From a virus: DNA of 64,000 nucleotides. The notes beneath the pieces are model-generated. The model had not been told where the DNA came from, did no database searches, and saw only the letters and a program-made list of their open reading frames with translations. Positions 9,576 through 19,417 of the stretch are shown in pieces. The DNA is taken from IMG/VR virus record IMGVR_UViG_3300023109_001262, positions 38,274-102,273 of that record; one strand, 5' to 3'. Within the stretch, counting starts at the first letter, position 1. Each line of letters starts with the position of its first letter. The position numbers and the translations under genes are program-made.

Positions 9576-10545
9576 CAACATAACAAAGTTTGGACAAAAA
9601 ACCTTGTTAGACACTAACTTGTTTACAGTGTCTTGGATCCTTGCGAGATTTTGTAATTACAATTGTAGCTACTGCTGGCCTTATGCAAGAAGTAGTACAC
9701 CCGACCATCAAACATTAGAAACATACAAAACTGCATTAACTGAAATAAAGCGACAGGCAAGAGATAACGGATTTACAGACTTCCATTTTAGTTTTAGTGG
9801 AGGCGAGCCTACGGCATATAAATACTTTGGGGAGCTCATAGAGCATTATTGCAGTGATGCAACACCCGAATACCAAAGTATCCACATGACAACAAATCTT
9901 AGCCCGGGAAGCAAATGGTGGAACAAGTGGTTAGAAACTACAAGCACTCTGCAACGTAGAAGTATAACAGCGAGCTATCACGCAGAGTTTGCTAATGAAC
10001 AAGAATTTGGAGACAAATGTCTTCAACTTATGAAAGAAGGTGTTTATGTTACAATCAATCAAGTTATGGTTCCGGAAATGTTCGAAGAGCTTTACGGACG
10101 CTTGGAGCGATTTGCCGCCAGAGGTATTAATGTCACTCTCAAACCCCAGTCCGATCCTACCGCCAGTAGTGTGGTACATGGTTACACAACCAATGAAATC
10201 GAAACCATGCAAAAAGGGTTCCCACAAAAAATCCCAGATGAATTTAAAAGAATAATTCCTTTACTGCAAGTTGAATTAGAAGACAGCACTGGAAAAACGT
10301 ACTACATAGATCAAGCAGAACGCTTTAATGCATTTGGATTTAATAAGTTTAAAGGATGGGAATGTAATGCAGGCTATCAAGGATGCGTTATACGTAGTAA
10401 TGAAGTTAAACGCAGCTACAGTTGCCACGATGAACCCTTAGGCACGTTAGACGGCGGATTTGAGCTGTTTAAAGCACCACGTAAGTGCGTTACTCCTAGC
10501 TGTGTAAGCAGTGCAGATAGTAAACTACCAAAGAGAAAAATATGA
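9547..10545 (+). CDS. Radical SAM protein without an N-terminal twitch domain
   Basis: 332 aa from the ATG at 9547; an in-frame TTG lies 12 nt upstream. The radical SAM motif sits close to the N-terminus (CNYNCSYC; C36, C40, C43), followed by FSGGEPTAY. The C-terminal part has FKGWECNAG and four more cysteines, a half-SPASM-like auxiliary cluster site shared with the genes at 15545 and 16566, so these three form one subfamily. It starts inside the preceding repeat protein and overlaps the following methyltransferase-like gene by ATGA. Confidence 0.9.
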   Translation: MKNFQNIPFDNITKFGQKTLLDTNLFTVSWILARFCNYNCSYCWPYARSSTPDHQTLETYKTALTEIKRQARDNGFTDFHFSFSGGEPTAYKYFGELIEHYCSDATPEYQSIHMTTNLSPGSKWWNKWLETTSTLQRRSITASYHAEFANEQEFGDKCLQLMKEGVYVTINQVMVPEMFEELYGRLERFAARGINVTLKPQSDPTASSVVHGYTTNEIETMQKGFPQKIPDEFKRIIPLLQVELEDSTGKTYYIDQAERFNAFGFNKFKGWECNAGYQGCVIRSNEVKRSYSCHDEPLGTLDGGFELFKAPRKCVTPSCVSSADSKLPKRKI

Positions 10546-11147
10546 AAATAGATATACAAGATGTATTATTCTGGATGGATGCAATTCGCAACAGCGATGA
10601 CAAATACCGTACACTTGAAAGCTTCTGGAAAGGACAAGTCAACAGCAAGATATGGCTTGCTGACGCACTGCGTGTAAACTACGTTGACGATGATGCTCGT
10701 ATTGTAATATACGGCGGCTGGAATGGTGTGCTTTCTAGTATCTTATTTAATAGCAGTTTAAGCATTGAGCATATTACAAGTGTTGACATTGATGAAGATT
10801 GCCAAGAAACTGCATACACAGTTAATAAAAACTATGAAATAGCAGGAAGATTTGATGCAGTAACCGCAGACATGTGTACTTACACAGAACCTGCTGACAT
10901 TGTTATTAACACAAGCTGCGAACACATTACGCAAGAACAATACGAACAGTGGTTAGACATTCAACCAGACGATGCGCTATTTGTAATACAAAGCAATAAC
11001 TACTTTGAGTTAGACGAGCACATTCGTTGTGCAACTGATCAAGATGACTTTATGCGCATGAGTAAAATCAAACCATACTGGAGAGGCGAATTTAAAACCC
11101 CTAAGTATACTCGTTATATGATTATAGGTAAAAAGAAGAATGTATAA
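10542..11147 (+). CDS. Class I SAM-dependent methyltransferase-like protein
   Basis: 201 aa. Motif I is seen as IVIYGGWNGVLS, followed by ITSVDIDEDC with an acidic residue at the end of strand 2, then FDAVTADM and ADIVINTSCEH. These match the Rossmann methyltransferase order. No target-recognition domain is visible. The start overlaps the radical SAM stop by ATGA and the end overlaps the SGNH-like gene by 8 nt. It is probably a methylation step of the island; the acceptor is unknown. Confidence 0.75.
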   Translation: MKIDIQDVLFWMDAIRNSDDKYRTLESFWKGQVNSKIWLADALRVNYVDDDARIVIYGGWNGVLSSILFNSSLSIEHITSVDIDEDCQETAYTVNKNYEIAGRFDAVTADMCTYTEPADIVINTSCEHITQEQYEQWLDIQPDDALFVIQSNNYFELDEHIRCATDQDDFMRMSKIKPYWRGEFKTPKYTRYMIIGKKKNV

Positions 11148-11958
11148 TAGAATAGTAGCATATGGGTGTAGTATTACTTCAGGATTTGAACTTGCAGATT
11201 ACGAACTAATGCCATCTTTAAATTTTGTTGAAATAAATAAAATAAAAGCAAAGGGAGTCGAATTCTGGAGAGACAAAATTGAAAGCAAATACTCTCTTGA
11301 ATATATTGACAGTAGAGAACATAATCACGCCTGGCCGCAGCATTTAGCAAACAAACTTAATGTTGACGTAGTTAATAGAGCTTATCCAGGAAGTAATAGT
11401 GAGTCGTCTATATATTTTTTAGAGGAAGATATTAGTAGAGGTTTTATAAAACCTACTGATCTTATAATTGTTGCTCATACAGAAAGTTCGAGATGGTTCT
11501 ATCTTGACAAAGAATGCAAAAAACATCATTGTTGTCCAGGCGGCCTACCAAAAGAGTGGAATTCACAGCTATCGCACAGATTAAGATGGCCGTCGAAATC
11601 GTTTCATAAAGATTATGTTTTACATGTATCTAACGATTTTAACGATATGTTTCGATGGTTTAAAGATATAAAGTATCTAGAAATGCTATCAAAAAAACAT
11701 AATATTTTACAAGTTTTTGCATTCACCCCGTTTTTAACTCAGTTACACAATAACATTAACAAGTTTAAAGAATACAATTTATTAAATGCATATAACTCAG
11801 TTAAAGAATTTAATTCTATATTAGATAACTACTTTTCTTTTAATGATTTAGTTAATTGGGATGATTCTAGTCAATTGCATACATACACGCATCCTAAAGA
11901 AGAATATCATATAGAGTACGCAAATTATATATACAAAAAAATAAAAGACAGGCAGTAG
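11140..11958 (+). CDS. SGNH/GDSL-hydrolase-like protein
   Basis: 272 aa. The N-terminus has YGCSITSG (block I, with Ser as the candidate nucleophile; C replaces the usual D of GDS). AYPGSNSES provides a Gly/Asn region like blocks II-III, and THPKEEYH near the C-terminus provides a candidate catalytic His. Members of this fold act as esterases or acyl/acetyl transferases and deacetylases on glycans and lipids. The family assignment is tentative because the blocks are degenerate. It directly abuts the next radical SAM gene. Confidence 0.6.
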   Translation: MYNRIVAYGCSITSGFELADYELMPSLNFVEINKIKAKGVEFWRDKIESKYSLEYIDSREHNHAWPQHLANKLNVDVVNRAYPGSNSESSIYFLEEDISRGFIKPTDLIIVAHTESSRWFYLDKECKKHHCCPGGLPKEWNSQLSHRLRWPSKSFHKDYVLHVSNDFNDMFRWFKDIKYLEMLSKKHNILQVFAFTPFLTQLHNNINKFKEYNLLNAYNSVKEFNSILDNYFSFNDLVNWDDSSQLHTYTHPKEEYHIEYANYIYKKIKDRQ

Positions 11959-13047
11959 ATGTTTAACTTTGAAAATTTAGAAAAGGCACAAGTCGAAATA
12001 ACCAATCGTTGCCAAGCTAGCTGTCCAATGTGCTTAAGGAATATTCACGGCGGTATAGAAAATCCTAATCTAACTAGTCATGATTGGACATTAGAAGATT
12101 TTAAAGAAATATTTACACCAAAAATTTTACAACAATTAAAGCGTATAGACTTTTGCGGAGATTTTGGAGAACCTACAGTTAATAATGATTTAATTAGCAT
12201 GTGTGCTTATATTAAACAGCAAAATCCTGAACTAGAAACTGCTATTTTTACTAACGGTAGCACAAGAACACTAGGCTGGTGGAAACGCCTAGCACAGGCG
12301 CTTACAGTGCGTCACAAGGTAGAATTTGCACTAGATGGACTTAGTGATACGCATAGTTTATATAGAGTCGGAACAGACTATGATAAGATTACTAAAAATG
12401 CACAAGCATTTGCAAAAGCCGGTGGATATGCAGTATGGATGTTTATAAGATTTAAACATAACCAAGAACAAGTAAAAGACGCAGAAATTATATCTAGAAA
12501 GTTTGGGTTTTCAGAGTTTCATGTTAAAAACAGCAAACGATTTGGAGATACCTTTCCAGTATTAGATAAACAAGGCAATGTAACACATTATTTAGATCAG
12601 CCAGATGTTACACCTATCAAGTTCTTTGATAAAAATGATTTGTTATCTTACAAATCTTGGCCTGAAGCAGAAAAAGTTAATTGTATGGTGTTACACGATA
12701 AAGAAATTTATATAGATGCTAACTTTACAGTATTACCGTGCTGTCTGCTTGGTAGTTTTTTATATGCAAACTATGATGAAGTTTTATATAAAAAGTATGA
12801 TGTATATAAGCATTCATCTATTGTAGATGTAGGAAAAATTGCACAAAAGGAAACTTATAGAATTGTAGAAGAACTTGGCGGATTACAAGCATTAGATGCA
12901 AAAAAAGGTTTAGAAAATATTGTTAATGATCCTAAATGGCAAACTATTTGGCAAAGAGAATGGAGTAACAAAACATCTCCTGCATGTATTGTATTATGCG
13001 GAAAAAATACTCCATTAACACGGGTCGAAGATCAGGTAGAGCGATAA
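11959..13047 (+). CDS. Radical SAM/SPASM protein, type B copy 1
   Basis: 362 aa. The N-terminus has EITNRCQASCPMC (C18, C22, C25) followed by RNIHGG, an uncommon extension shared only with the next gene. CGDFGEP takes the place of GGEP. The C-terminal SPASM region has an INC, then VLPCC and a late C-G pair, typical of auxiliary Fe-S ligands. It is distinct from the twitch-type proteins. Begins 1 nt after the SGNH-like stop. Substrate unknown. Confidence 0.92.
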   Translation: MFNFENLEKAQVEITNRCQASCPMCLRNIHGGIENPNLTSHDWTLEDFKEIFTPKILQQLKRIDFCGDFGEPTVNNDLISMCAYIKQQNPELETAIFTNGSTRTLGWWKRLAQALTVRHKVEFALDGLSDTHSLYRVGTDYDKITKNAQAFAKAGGYAVWMFIRFKHNQEQVKDAEIISRKFGFSEFHVKNSKRFGDTFPVLDKQGNVTHYLDQPDVTPIKFFDKNDLLSYKSWPEAEKVNCMVLHDKEIYIDANFTVLPCCLLGSFLYANYDEVLYKKYDVYKHSSIVDVGKIAQKETYRIVEELGGLQALDAKKGLENIVNDPKWQTIWQREWSNKTSPACIVLCGKNTPLTRVEDQVER

Positions 13048-13056
13048 GTAGATATA

Positions 13057-14139
13057 ATGATAAACTTTAATCAACTTAAACAAATCCATTTAGAAATTAC
13101 AAATAACTGTCAAGCAAGTTGTCCTATGTGTACTAGAAATATTCACGGAGGACTTAAAAATCCTAATATTAATAAACGTGGATGGACACTTGATGACTAT
13201 AAAAAAATTATATCTCCAGAAGTTATAGAGCAAATTGAAAATGTTTACTTTTGTGGAAACTATGGCGATCCATTATTGAACGACCAATTGCTCGAAATGG
13301 TCGAGTATACTACTTCTATTAAAAAAGATATCAAAATTACTATACATACTAATGGTAGTTTAAGAAGCAAAGAATGGTGGACAAACTTAGCAAAAGTTAT
13401 GCCTAATAGTCATAGAGTAGTTTTTGCTATAGATGGATTAGAAGATACACAAACAATTTATAGAATTGGTACTAGTTACGAAAAAATAATCGAAAATGCA
13501 AAAGCATTTATAGATGCCGGCGGCATTGCAGAATGGGCTTATATAAGATTTAAACATAACGAACATCAAGTAGAAGAAGCAAGACATCGAGCAATTGATA
13601 TAGGGTTTGAATACTTTACAATGAAAGATAGTTCGCGGTGGTTAATGGAACCTAAATTTAAAGTCTTGGATAAACAAGGTAATATTGATTATTATTTAGA
13701 ACCAAGTCAACATTCAACTATTAAAATTGTTGATACCGATATTATTGGAAATTATAAAAGTATTTTAGAAAAAACAGAAATTAATTGTTATGCAAAACAT
13801 GTAAAAGAAGTTTACATAGATTCTTATGGGCATGTATTTCCGTGTTGTTGGCTTGCAATGATTCCGTATCATCCTAAAGATTTGGAACACGAATTACATG
13901 AAATTCGAGAAGCAATTTATGCAGAATATTTTGACTTAGTTAAATCACTAGGTGGTATAGACGCATTAGACGTAAAGAAAAAACCGTTGAAGGATATTAT
14001 TAATTCAGACGAATATCAAAATGTTTGGAATAGTTATTGGACGGATAAAAAATTAATTACTTGCGGCAGAGCTTGCGGAATACAACCTGAATTGTTTTCT
14101 ACGCCGCAGGACCAATTTACAAGTAGGGAAGAGCTATGA
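13057..14139 (+). CDS. Radical SAM/SPASM protein, type B copy 2
   Basis: 360 aa, a clear tandem duplicate of the preceding gene with the same CQASCPMC and RNIHGG boxes (C18, C22, C25), CGNYGDP in place of GGEP, and a C-terminal SPASM region with VFPCC and CGRAC. Divergence is moderate across the whole length, so the duplication is not recent. It lies 9 nt downstream of copy 1 and overlaps the next gene by ATGA. Reaction unknown. Confidence 0.92.
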   Translation: MINFNQLKQIHLEITNNCQASCPMCTRNIHGGLKNPNINKRGWTLDDYKKIISPEVIEQIENVYFCGNYGDPLLNDQLLEMVEYTTSIKKDIKITIHTNGSLRSKEWWTNLAKVMPNSHRVVFAIDGLEDTQTIYRIGTSYEKIIENAKAFIDAGGIAEWAYIRFKHNEHQVEEARHRAIDIGFEYFTMKDSSRWLMEPKFKVLDKQGNIDYYLEPSQHSTIKIVDTDIIGNYKSILEKTEINCYAKHVKEVYIDSYGHVFPCCWLAMIPYHPKDLEHELHEIREAIYAEYFDLVKSLGGIDALDVKKKPLKDIINSDEYQNVWNSYWTDKKLITCGRACGIQPELFSTPQDQFTSREEL

Positions 14140-15548
14140 AAGATTTATATTGGCTACAAGACGAAAATAGTCGAATGGGAAAAGGACAGCGAGATGTTTT
14201 TGAAAAAACAGGATCTTATACATTTTGCGCACTTCCTTGGATACATATAGCAACAAGACCTAACGGTGATGCTAGACTTTGCTGTGTAACAAATGCATCA
14301 GGTGCTCATACAGGAGATCACGAAGTTGGTCTTGTTAAAATGGAAAATGGTGAGCCTGCAAACTTTGGTAAAGATTCATTAAAAGAAGCATTTAATAATG
14401 ACTACATGTGTAGTGTAAGAAAAACAATGATAGAAGGTAAAATACCTGCTAGTTGTACAAAGTGCTTTGAAGAAGAATCAAACGGAGTTGTAAGTAAACG
14501 TCTCTGGGAATTACATGAATGGAACAACGATGGGTTGGATTTTGCACAGCTAATAAAAGATACAAGCGAAGATGGAAAGATTCCGCACGAAATACAATAT
14601 TTTGATTTAAGATTAGGTCATACTTGTAACTTGAAGTGTGTAATGTGTAGTCCGCACGATAGCAGTCGATGGATGGAAGACTACGAAAAGATTATAGCAA
14701 CCTCAAACAGTCAAACAGTTATACGACAAATAAGTTGGGATAAAACAAAGTTTAATAATAAATGGTACGAAAAGCCAGAACTTTGGGAAGAAATTTTTGA
14801 ACAAATACCACATATTAAACAGTTGTATTTTGCTGGCGGTGAGCCTTTAATGATTAAAGAACATAGAAAATTTTTATTAGAAATAATTAAAAGAGGATAT
14901 GCTAAAAATATATGTTTACGATATAACTCTAATGGTGTCTTTGTAAATCAAGATATGATCGATATTTGGACAGAATTTAAACAAGTTAGATTTGCATTTA
15001 GTTTAGATGCAGTCGACGAACGTAACTATTATATTAGATACCCTACTAAGTGGAAAGATGTAGAGCGTAGTTTAGAGTTAATGGATAATACTCCGGATCA
15101 TATACATTGTCATATTGCCTGTGCAGTACAGGCATTAAATGTAAAACATATTGTTCACTTTGCAAAATGGAAACTTACTAAAGGCTATAAGAAAATTAAT
15201 AAGTTTAAAACAGATATCTATGAAGCAGGTGGCGGAATAATTAATCTACATTTACTGTACATTCCTACATTTTTAAGTGCAAGGATATTACCTGAAAAAG
15301 ACAAACAAGAAATACGTGAACAGTTTGCAGAGTTTAAACAGTGGCTTTGGGACAATTATACACAAGATGATAACTTTTGGCACGAAAATCCTTATGGTTG
15401 GAAACGTTGGGAAGGTATATTAAGATTTATCGACGCAGAAGATCATTCACACTTATTACCTGACTTTAAAGATTATGTTAATAACCTTGATAAAATTAGA
15501 GGCTTAAATGCAAAAGAAGTATTTCCAGAATTGAAACATTTGCTATGA
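14136..15548 (+). CDS. Twitch-type radical SAM protein, paralogue 6
   Basis: 470 aa, the second longest of the twitch set in this window. An about 25-residue extension precedes the twitch signature CALPWIH (C31), CC at 49-50, and CTKC at 107-110. The radical SAM motif is CNLKCVMC (C164, C168, C171), followed by FAGGEP. SLDAVDERNYYIR matches the SID-x-x-x-x-x-x-YIR box of its paralogues. Both flanking junctions are ATGA overlaps. Predicted active; substrate unknown. Confidence 0.93.
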   Translation: MKDLYWLQDENSRMGKGQRDVFEKTGSYTFCALPWIHIATRPNGDARLCCVTNASGAHTGDHEVGLVKMENGEPANFGKDSLKEAFNNDYMCSVRKTMIEGKIPASCTKCFEEESNGVVSKRLWELHEWNNDGLDFAQLIKDTSEDGKIPHEIQYFDLRLGHTCNLKCVMCSPHDSSRWMEDYEKIIATSNSQTVIRQISWDKTKFNNKWYEKPELWEEIFEQIPHIKQLYFAGGEPLMIKEHRKFLLEIIKRGYAKNICLRYNSNGVFVNQDMIDIWTEFKQVRFAFSLDAVDERNYYIRYPTKWKDVERSLELMDNTPDHIHCHIACAVQALNVKHIVHFAKWKLTKGYKKINKFKTDIYEAGGGIINLHLLYIPTFLSARILPEKDKQEIREQFAEFKQWLWDNYTQDDNFWHENPYGWKRWEGILRFIDAEDHSHLLPDFKDYVNNLDKIRGLNAKEVFPELKHLL

Positions 15549-16582
15549 CAACCCCTATTAAGATAAAATCTACTAGAGAAGACTCTTATCTAGATATTAG
15601 ATGGATGCCTAATAACGTTTGTAATTTTAAATGCAGATACTGTTTTCCAGGTAGTAATGACGGGGACTATCCTAGCCCTAAAGATATAAATCTTATTATA
15701 AAAAACTTCAAACATTTGTTAACTGTTTATAAAGAGCAGTTAGGAAAAACAAAAACACATATTGAAATTATGGGGGGAGAGCCTACACTTTGGAGAGATC
15801 TTGATATATTCGTACAAGAAATTAAAAAAGATCACAATGTTTATATTAGTCTTATAACTAATGGGTCACGAACATTGCGGTGGTGGAAAGAAAAAGGACA
15901 CCTCGTAGACAATATTCATTTGACACATCATGTTGCTCAGGCAAACTTAGATCACACAATTGGTGTAGCAGATGCTATGTATGATTTAGGAAAGAAAATT
16001 ACTGTAAAAGTTTTGATGGATCCTACTTGTTGGGACGATTGTGTAGATGCTGTAGAATATTTAAAAAGGAACAGCAAACACAAATGGTTTGTTACAGTAG
16101 CAGAAGTAATAGAAACGGAATCAACTACGTTAAACGACATTAGAATAATAACCACTGATGATTTAAAGTATACTCCGGAACAGAAAAAGTATATGAAATG
16201 GGGTATAAAACAATTACCTAATTTTAAATGGTTTTGGAATAACAGAAATCTTATAGCAAACGGTGAAATTAGATATACTGAAAGTGTTGCTACACTAGAA
16301 AACAATAAAAAGGTAAGAGCAGAGTCCGGAACTTACATTAATAAAAATTGGAACAATTTTAAAGGATGGAGTTGCAACATTGGCGTAGATAGTATCTTTA
16401 TTAATTGGGACGGAACACTTAAAGGATCTTGTGGAGAGTTTCTTTACGGTTTGAATTATTACTACAACATACTTGACAACGACTTCGAACAAAAATTTGA
16501 TACGGAAATAAAGCCAACTATATGTTCAAAGTTTAATTGTATTTGTGCTCCTGAAACACATCTAACTAAGAAGAAACTTTAG
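15545..16582 (+). CDS. Radical SAM protein, same subfamily as the one at 9547
   Basis: 345 aa. The radical SAM motif is CNFKCRYCFPG (C26, C30, C33), followed by IMGGEPTLW. The C-terminal auxiliary region has FKGWSCNIG, INWDGTLKGSCG and CSKFNCICAPE, the same layout as at 9547 and 16566. It is the last gene of the left plus-strand operon. Its 3' end overlaps the convergent gene by 17 nt inside an inverted repeat (16563-16585). Confidence 0.92.
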   Translation: MTTPIKIKSTREDSYLDIRWMPNNVCNFKCRYCFPGSNDGDYPSPKDINLIIKNFKHLLTVYKEQLGKTKTHIEIMGGEPTLWRDLDIFVQEIKKDHNVYISLITNGSRTLRWWKEKGHLVDNIHLTHHVAQANLDHTIGVADAMYDLGKKITVKVLMDPTCWDDCVDAVEYLKRNSKHKWFVTVAEVIETESTTLNDIRIITTDDLKYTPEQKKYMKWGIKQLPNFKWFWNNRNLIANGEIRYTESVATLENNKKVRAESGTYINKNWNNFKGWSCNIGVDSIFINWDGTLKGSCGEFLYGLNYYYNILDNDFEQKFDTEIKPTICSKFNCICAPETHLTKKKL

Positions 16583-16585
16583 TTA
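16563..16585. terminator. Weak inverted repeat at a convergent gene junction
   Basis: TAACTAA and TTAGTTA pair around a 9-nt spacer, covering the stop codons of the two convergent radical SAM genes. It may slow transcription in both directions. There is no long T-run, so the call is weak. Confidence 0.3.
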
Positions 16586-17471
16586 ACGGAATATCAGCAG
16601 CACAAGTACACCACTTACGTGTACAAGTAATTGGTTCTAAAGGTTGTTTAAACGTACCATTATAAATATTTCCTAGACTACCGCCTACTCTACAAGTAGC
16701 ACGATGAACCTCGCCGTCCCAATTGATCATCAGACTTTCTAAACCTGCATTACAAGTCCAGCCCTCGAATTGATTTAGTTTATGTTTAATAATATCATTA
16801 GCATGTATCATATCTTTTCCGTCTATGACGCAGTTTGCCTTCACAGTTGCAGTTTTACTAAGTATCCATTCTAAGTCTTGTCCGTTATACCTCATATCGT
16901 CAAACCATTCTCGATCGTCAGCATCAGTCCATCGTATTCGTCTACACACATACGGAATACGATGACTTTCAAGCAATGATGCTACATCGCGTACTTGATT
17001 CATATATTCATGATGACACATTAAGTTAACTTGAAATAGCGTATCCTTGCCCTCCATGTCTAGTAACTGACTATATCTAATAATATTTTCGCCTGCTCTT
17101 CGGCTATGTTCGTTGTCAAAGTGCAAACTAAATACCCATTGATCTACAGGTTGTTTAATATACCACTCTGGCGAACGCAATCCGTTTGTAGTAACACTTA
17201 GCCGCTGTAGTCGTTGACTTCCACATTCTAAGATATCATTAATTTTAGGATGTACAGTAGGTTCGCCTCCTGTTAAACTTAGTCGTATTGGTTTATTAAT
17301 CTTTTCCAATTCATAGATTGTGTTAACCATAACATTTAGATCAGTGTGAGGGCTAAAGTTATCGTGTATTTCAGCAGGACAGTAAGCGCAATCTAAGTTA
17401 CAGCGTTTGCCAATATTCCATTCGACATGAATACTGGTATGGTGTCCCCAACGATTTTCTATGCTATGCAT
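16566..17471 (-). CDS. Radical SAM protein, same subfamily as 9547 and 15545
   Basis: 301 aa from the ATG at 17471, chosen because it overlaps the upstream stop by 8 nt (ATGCATAG), as at other junctions here; longer in-frame starts run deep into the upstream gene. The radical SAM motif is CNLDCAYCPAEIHDN (C24, C28, C31), followed by LTGGEPTVH. The C-terminal half has FEGWTCNAG, INWDGEV-HRATC and CTRKWCTCA auxiliary ligands. Convergent with the gene at 15545, its relative, so the pair may come from an inverted duplication. Confidence 0.92.
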   Translation of the reverse strand: MHSIENRWGHHTSIHVEWNIGKRCNLDCAYCPAEIHDNFSPHTDLNVMVNTIYELEKINKPIRLSLTGGEPTVHPKINDILECGSQRLQRLSVTTNGLRSPEWYIKQPVDQWVFSLHFDNEHSRRAGENIIRYSQLLDMEGKDTLFQVNLMCHHEYMNQVRDVASLLESHRIPYVCRRIRWTDADDREWFDDMRYNGQDLEWILSKTATVKANCVIDGKDMIHANDIIKHKLNQFEGWTCNAGLESLMINWDGEVHRATCRVGGSLGNIYNGTFKQPLEPITCTRKWCTCAADIPLTKVSS

Positions 17472-18729
17472 ATGGTTTAAACTCTGGTGTAGCATCAAGA
17501 AAAGACTGATTACGGCTTGCATCTAATCTTTTATTGTATTCGATAGTGTCTTGCCATAAATTGCTTTGATCGTTTGCTTTTATAAAATTAATTATTCCGT
17601 CTATTTGACCTAGCGTAATATTTAATAGTATTGGATTTTCTTTTACATAATAAAAGTTAGGAACATCTAATTTTATAGTTTCTAATCGTCTAATTGCTTC
17701 TAGCTTTAATTCTTCGGGCAATACTTGTGGACATAATACTCTAGGATAATTTACCATGTTTGTGTAAAATACAATTCCTATATTGTTAAGAAAGTGTTCT
17801 ATCATTTTATCTAGTATTAATACATTACTAACTTGTACAGCAACAGCACCTACTATTCTTGTAATATTAGGAAAAGTTTTAAAAACTTTTATGTTCTCCA
17901 TAATGTCTTCGAACTTGCCATTGCCTCGTACATATTCGTAACTATCGCCTATACCATCTATACTTACATTAAGTGCGATTGTTTTAAACTTGGGCCAATA
18001 GTCGTGTATAGTACGTCCACCTTTAATACCGGTAGTTGTTCCGTTAGTAGCATACTTTAGTTCAATGTTTTCTCCGTATGGAGCCAACATATCGAGTATA
18101 CGATAATGTTGCGGATCCATTAATGGTTCTCCCCCAGCAAACTCTACACGTCTAAAGTAAGGCAATAACTTTTCAAAACTATTCCACCAATTTGGATTGT
18201 CATCAAATTTGTCCAAATAAGGTTTTTTCATTAAGTTGAGCTTACGTATTTCCTCAACCATAAAGTTACCTTCTTTCACATAAAATTCTTCTACTTCTTT
18301 ATAGTCATTCCAACTAGTACTATCCATTGGATGACACATACGACATTTTAAATTGCACAAGTTATTGAGCTTAATTTCCATAGTAGGAATTTCGAAAGGC
18401 ATGCTATAATCTTCGTCTAATGCGTCTAATGCATCAGGGTATAAGTTGACCCTAGCTTCCGGTATTACTCCTGCTATATGACGCTGTCGTAAGCTCTCTA
18501 CCCCCTGATCTTCAAGGTTAAAGCATGGCGCACATTCGCTAGGACGATCATTATTTAAAACTTGTTTTCGAATACGTTTCATAGTATCGTTATTCCAAAT
18601 TTCTTCAAGAGTTTGTTCTTGTATATTACCTACAGGATGACTACGACAGCAAGCCATGACAGCACCGTCACTGCGTGTTGCAAGTCCTGTAAAAGGATGC
18701 ATACAGAATGTACATGATTTATTTTGCAT
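17464..18729 (-). CDS. Twitch-type radical SAM protein, paralogue 7
   Basis: 421 aa. The half-SPASM N-terminus has CTFCMHPF (C6, C9), CC at 28-29, a GNIQEQTLEEIWNN box and CAPC at 66-69. The radical SAM motif is CNLKCRMC (C125, C129, C132), followed by FAGGEP, then SIDGIGDSYEYVR. It is the only twitch-type copy on the minus strand. Overlaps by 11 nt with the upstream QueC-like gene and by 8 nt with the downstream radical SAM gene, so the three are probably cotranslated. Confidence 0.93.
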   Translation of the reverse strand: MQNKSCTFCMHPFTGLATRSDGAVMACCRSHPVGNIQEQTLEEIWNNDTMKRIRKQVLNNDRPSECAPCFNLEDQGVESLRQRHIAGVIPEARVNLYPDALDALDEDYSMPFEIPTMEIKLNNLCNLKCRMCHPMDSTSWNDYKEVEEFYVKEGNFMVEEIRKLNLMKKPYLDKFDDNPNWWNSFEKLLPYFRRVEFAGGEPLMDPQHYRILDMLAPYGENIELKYATNGTTTGIKGGRTIHDYWPKFKTIALNVSIDGIGDSYEYVRGNGKFEDIMENIKVFKTFPNITRIVGAVAVQVSNVLILDKMIEHFLNNIGIVFYTNMVNYPRVLCPQVLPEELKLEAIRRLETIKLDVPNFYYVKENPILLNITLGQIDGIINFIKANDQSNLWQDTIEYNKRLDASRNQSFLDATPEFKPYA

Positions 18730-19417
18730 TATCTACTGCCCAATCTCTTTCTTTGCACCAAAAGCACTCATTACAGACAGGAACTAATTCGCCTTTTTTA
18801 TAGTTTCTATAATCTAACCAATCAAACGTTCCTTCACAACTTCTAGTAATATTAAATAAATCTACAATGTCTTCTTGTTTATATTTTTCAATTAACTTAT
18901 CTTTGCTAGTAAAACGAAATGGATGAATAGCATATCTTTCCATATGTTCCATTATAAGTAAATGTTTATTTTCTTCTGTAGGTTCAATATCTCGTTCTAT
19001 CATTCCGCCTAAGTTTTCATTTGGATTTTTAGTAACACCATTATAGTAAGCATCAACATTATTTTTAAAGCATACGTATTCTGCATACGATCTTATTTGT
19101 ATATTATCACCACTTACTATTTTACCGTATTCGTCTTTGATACTAGGTCCTATTTCTCCGTATTCAATATCAGGAGCAATAAAGTTTTTATGTAGTTTAA
19201 AGTTTATTGCTGGAAATCTTTTTCTAATCCATGTTATAACATATTCTGCATCGTGTTCTTGCCAAGGTTTAGTTTTCCAACATCTTACATTATTGATAAT
19301 ATGAACTGTCTGACTAGTAACTTCTTTGCATAGTAGATATAATAGTAATGCACTGTCTGCACCGCCGCTAACACTTACAGCAATATTATTCCATTTCTTG
19401 TCAAAAAATAAATTCAT
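18719..19417 (-). CDS. PP-loop ATPase, QueC-like
   Basis: 232 aa. The N-terminal VSVSGGADSALLLYLL is the SGGxDS pyrophosphate loop of N-type ATP pyrophosphatases. The C-terminus has SC, then CNECFWCKER, matching the zinc-binding C...CxxCxxCxxR of QueC, which makes preQ0 from 7-carboxy-7-deazaguanine. The middle is divergent, so another PP-loop ligase or thiolase is possible. It sits between a PLP enzyme (ATGA overlap) and a radical SAM gene, 23 kb from queE. If it is QueC it completes the deazaguanine pathway encoded at 42-50 kb; if not, it serves the island. Confidence 0.62.
   Translation of the reverse strand: MNLFFDKKWNNIAVSVSGGADSALLLYLLCKEVTSQTVHIINNVRCWKTKPWQEHDAEYVITWIRKRFPAINFKLHKNFIAPDIEYGEIGPSIKDEYGKIVSGDNIQIRSYAEYVCFKNNVDAYYNGVTKNPNENLGGMIERDIEPTEENKHLLIMEHMERYAIHPFRFTSKDKLIEKYKQEDIVDLFNITRSCEGTFDWLDYRNYKKGELVPVCNECFWCKERDWAVDNAK

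Noticed and set aside
9571-9610. Sigma70 promoter at TTGACA near 9575
   Set aside because: No -10 box at 16-18 nt, and it lies inside a coding region.
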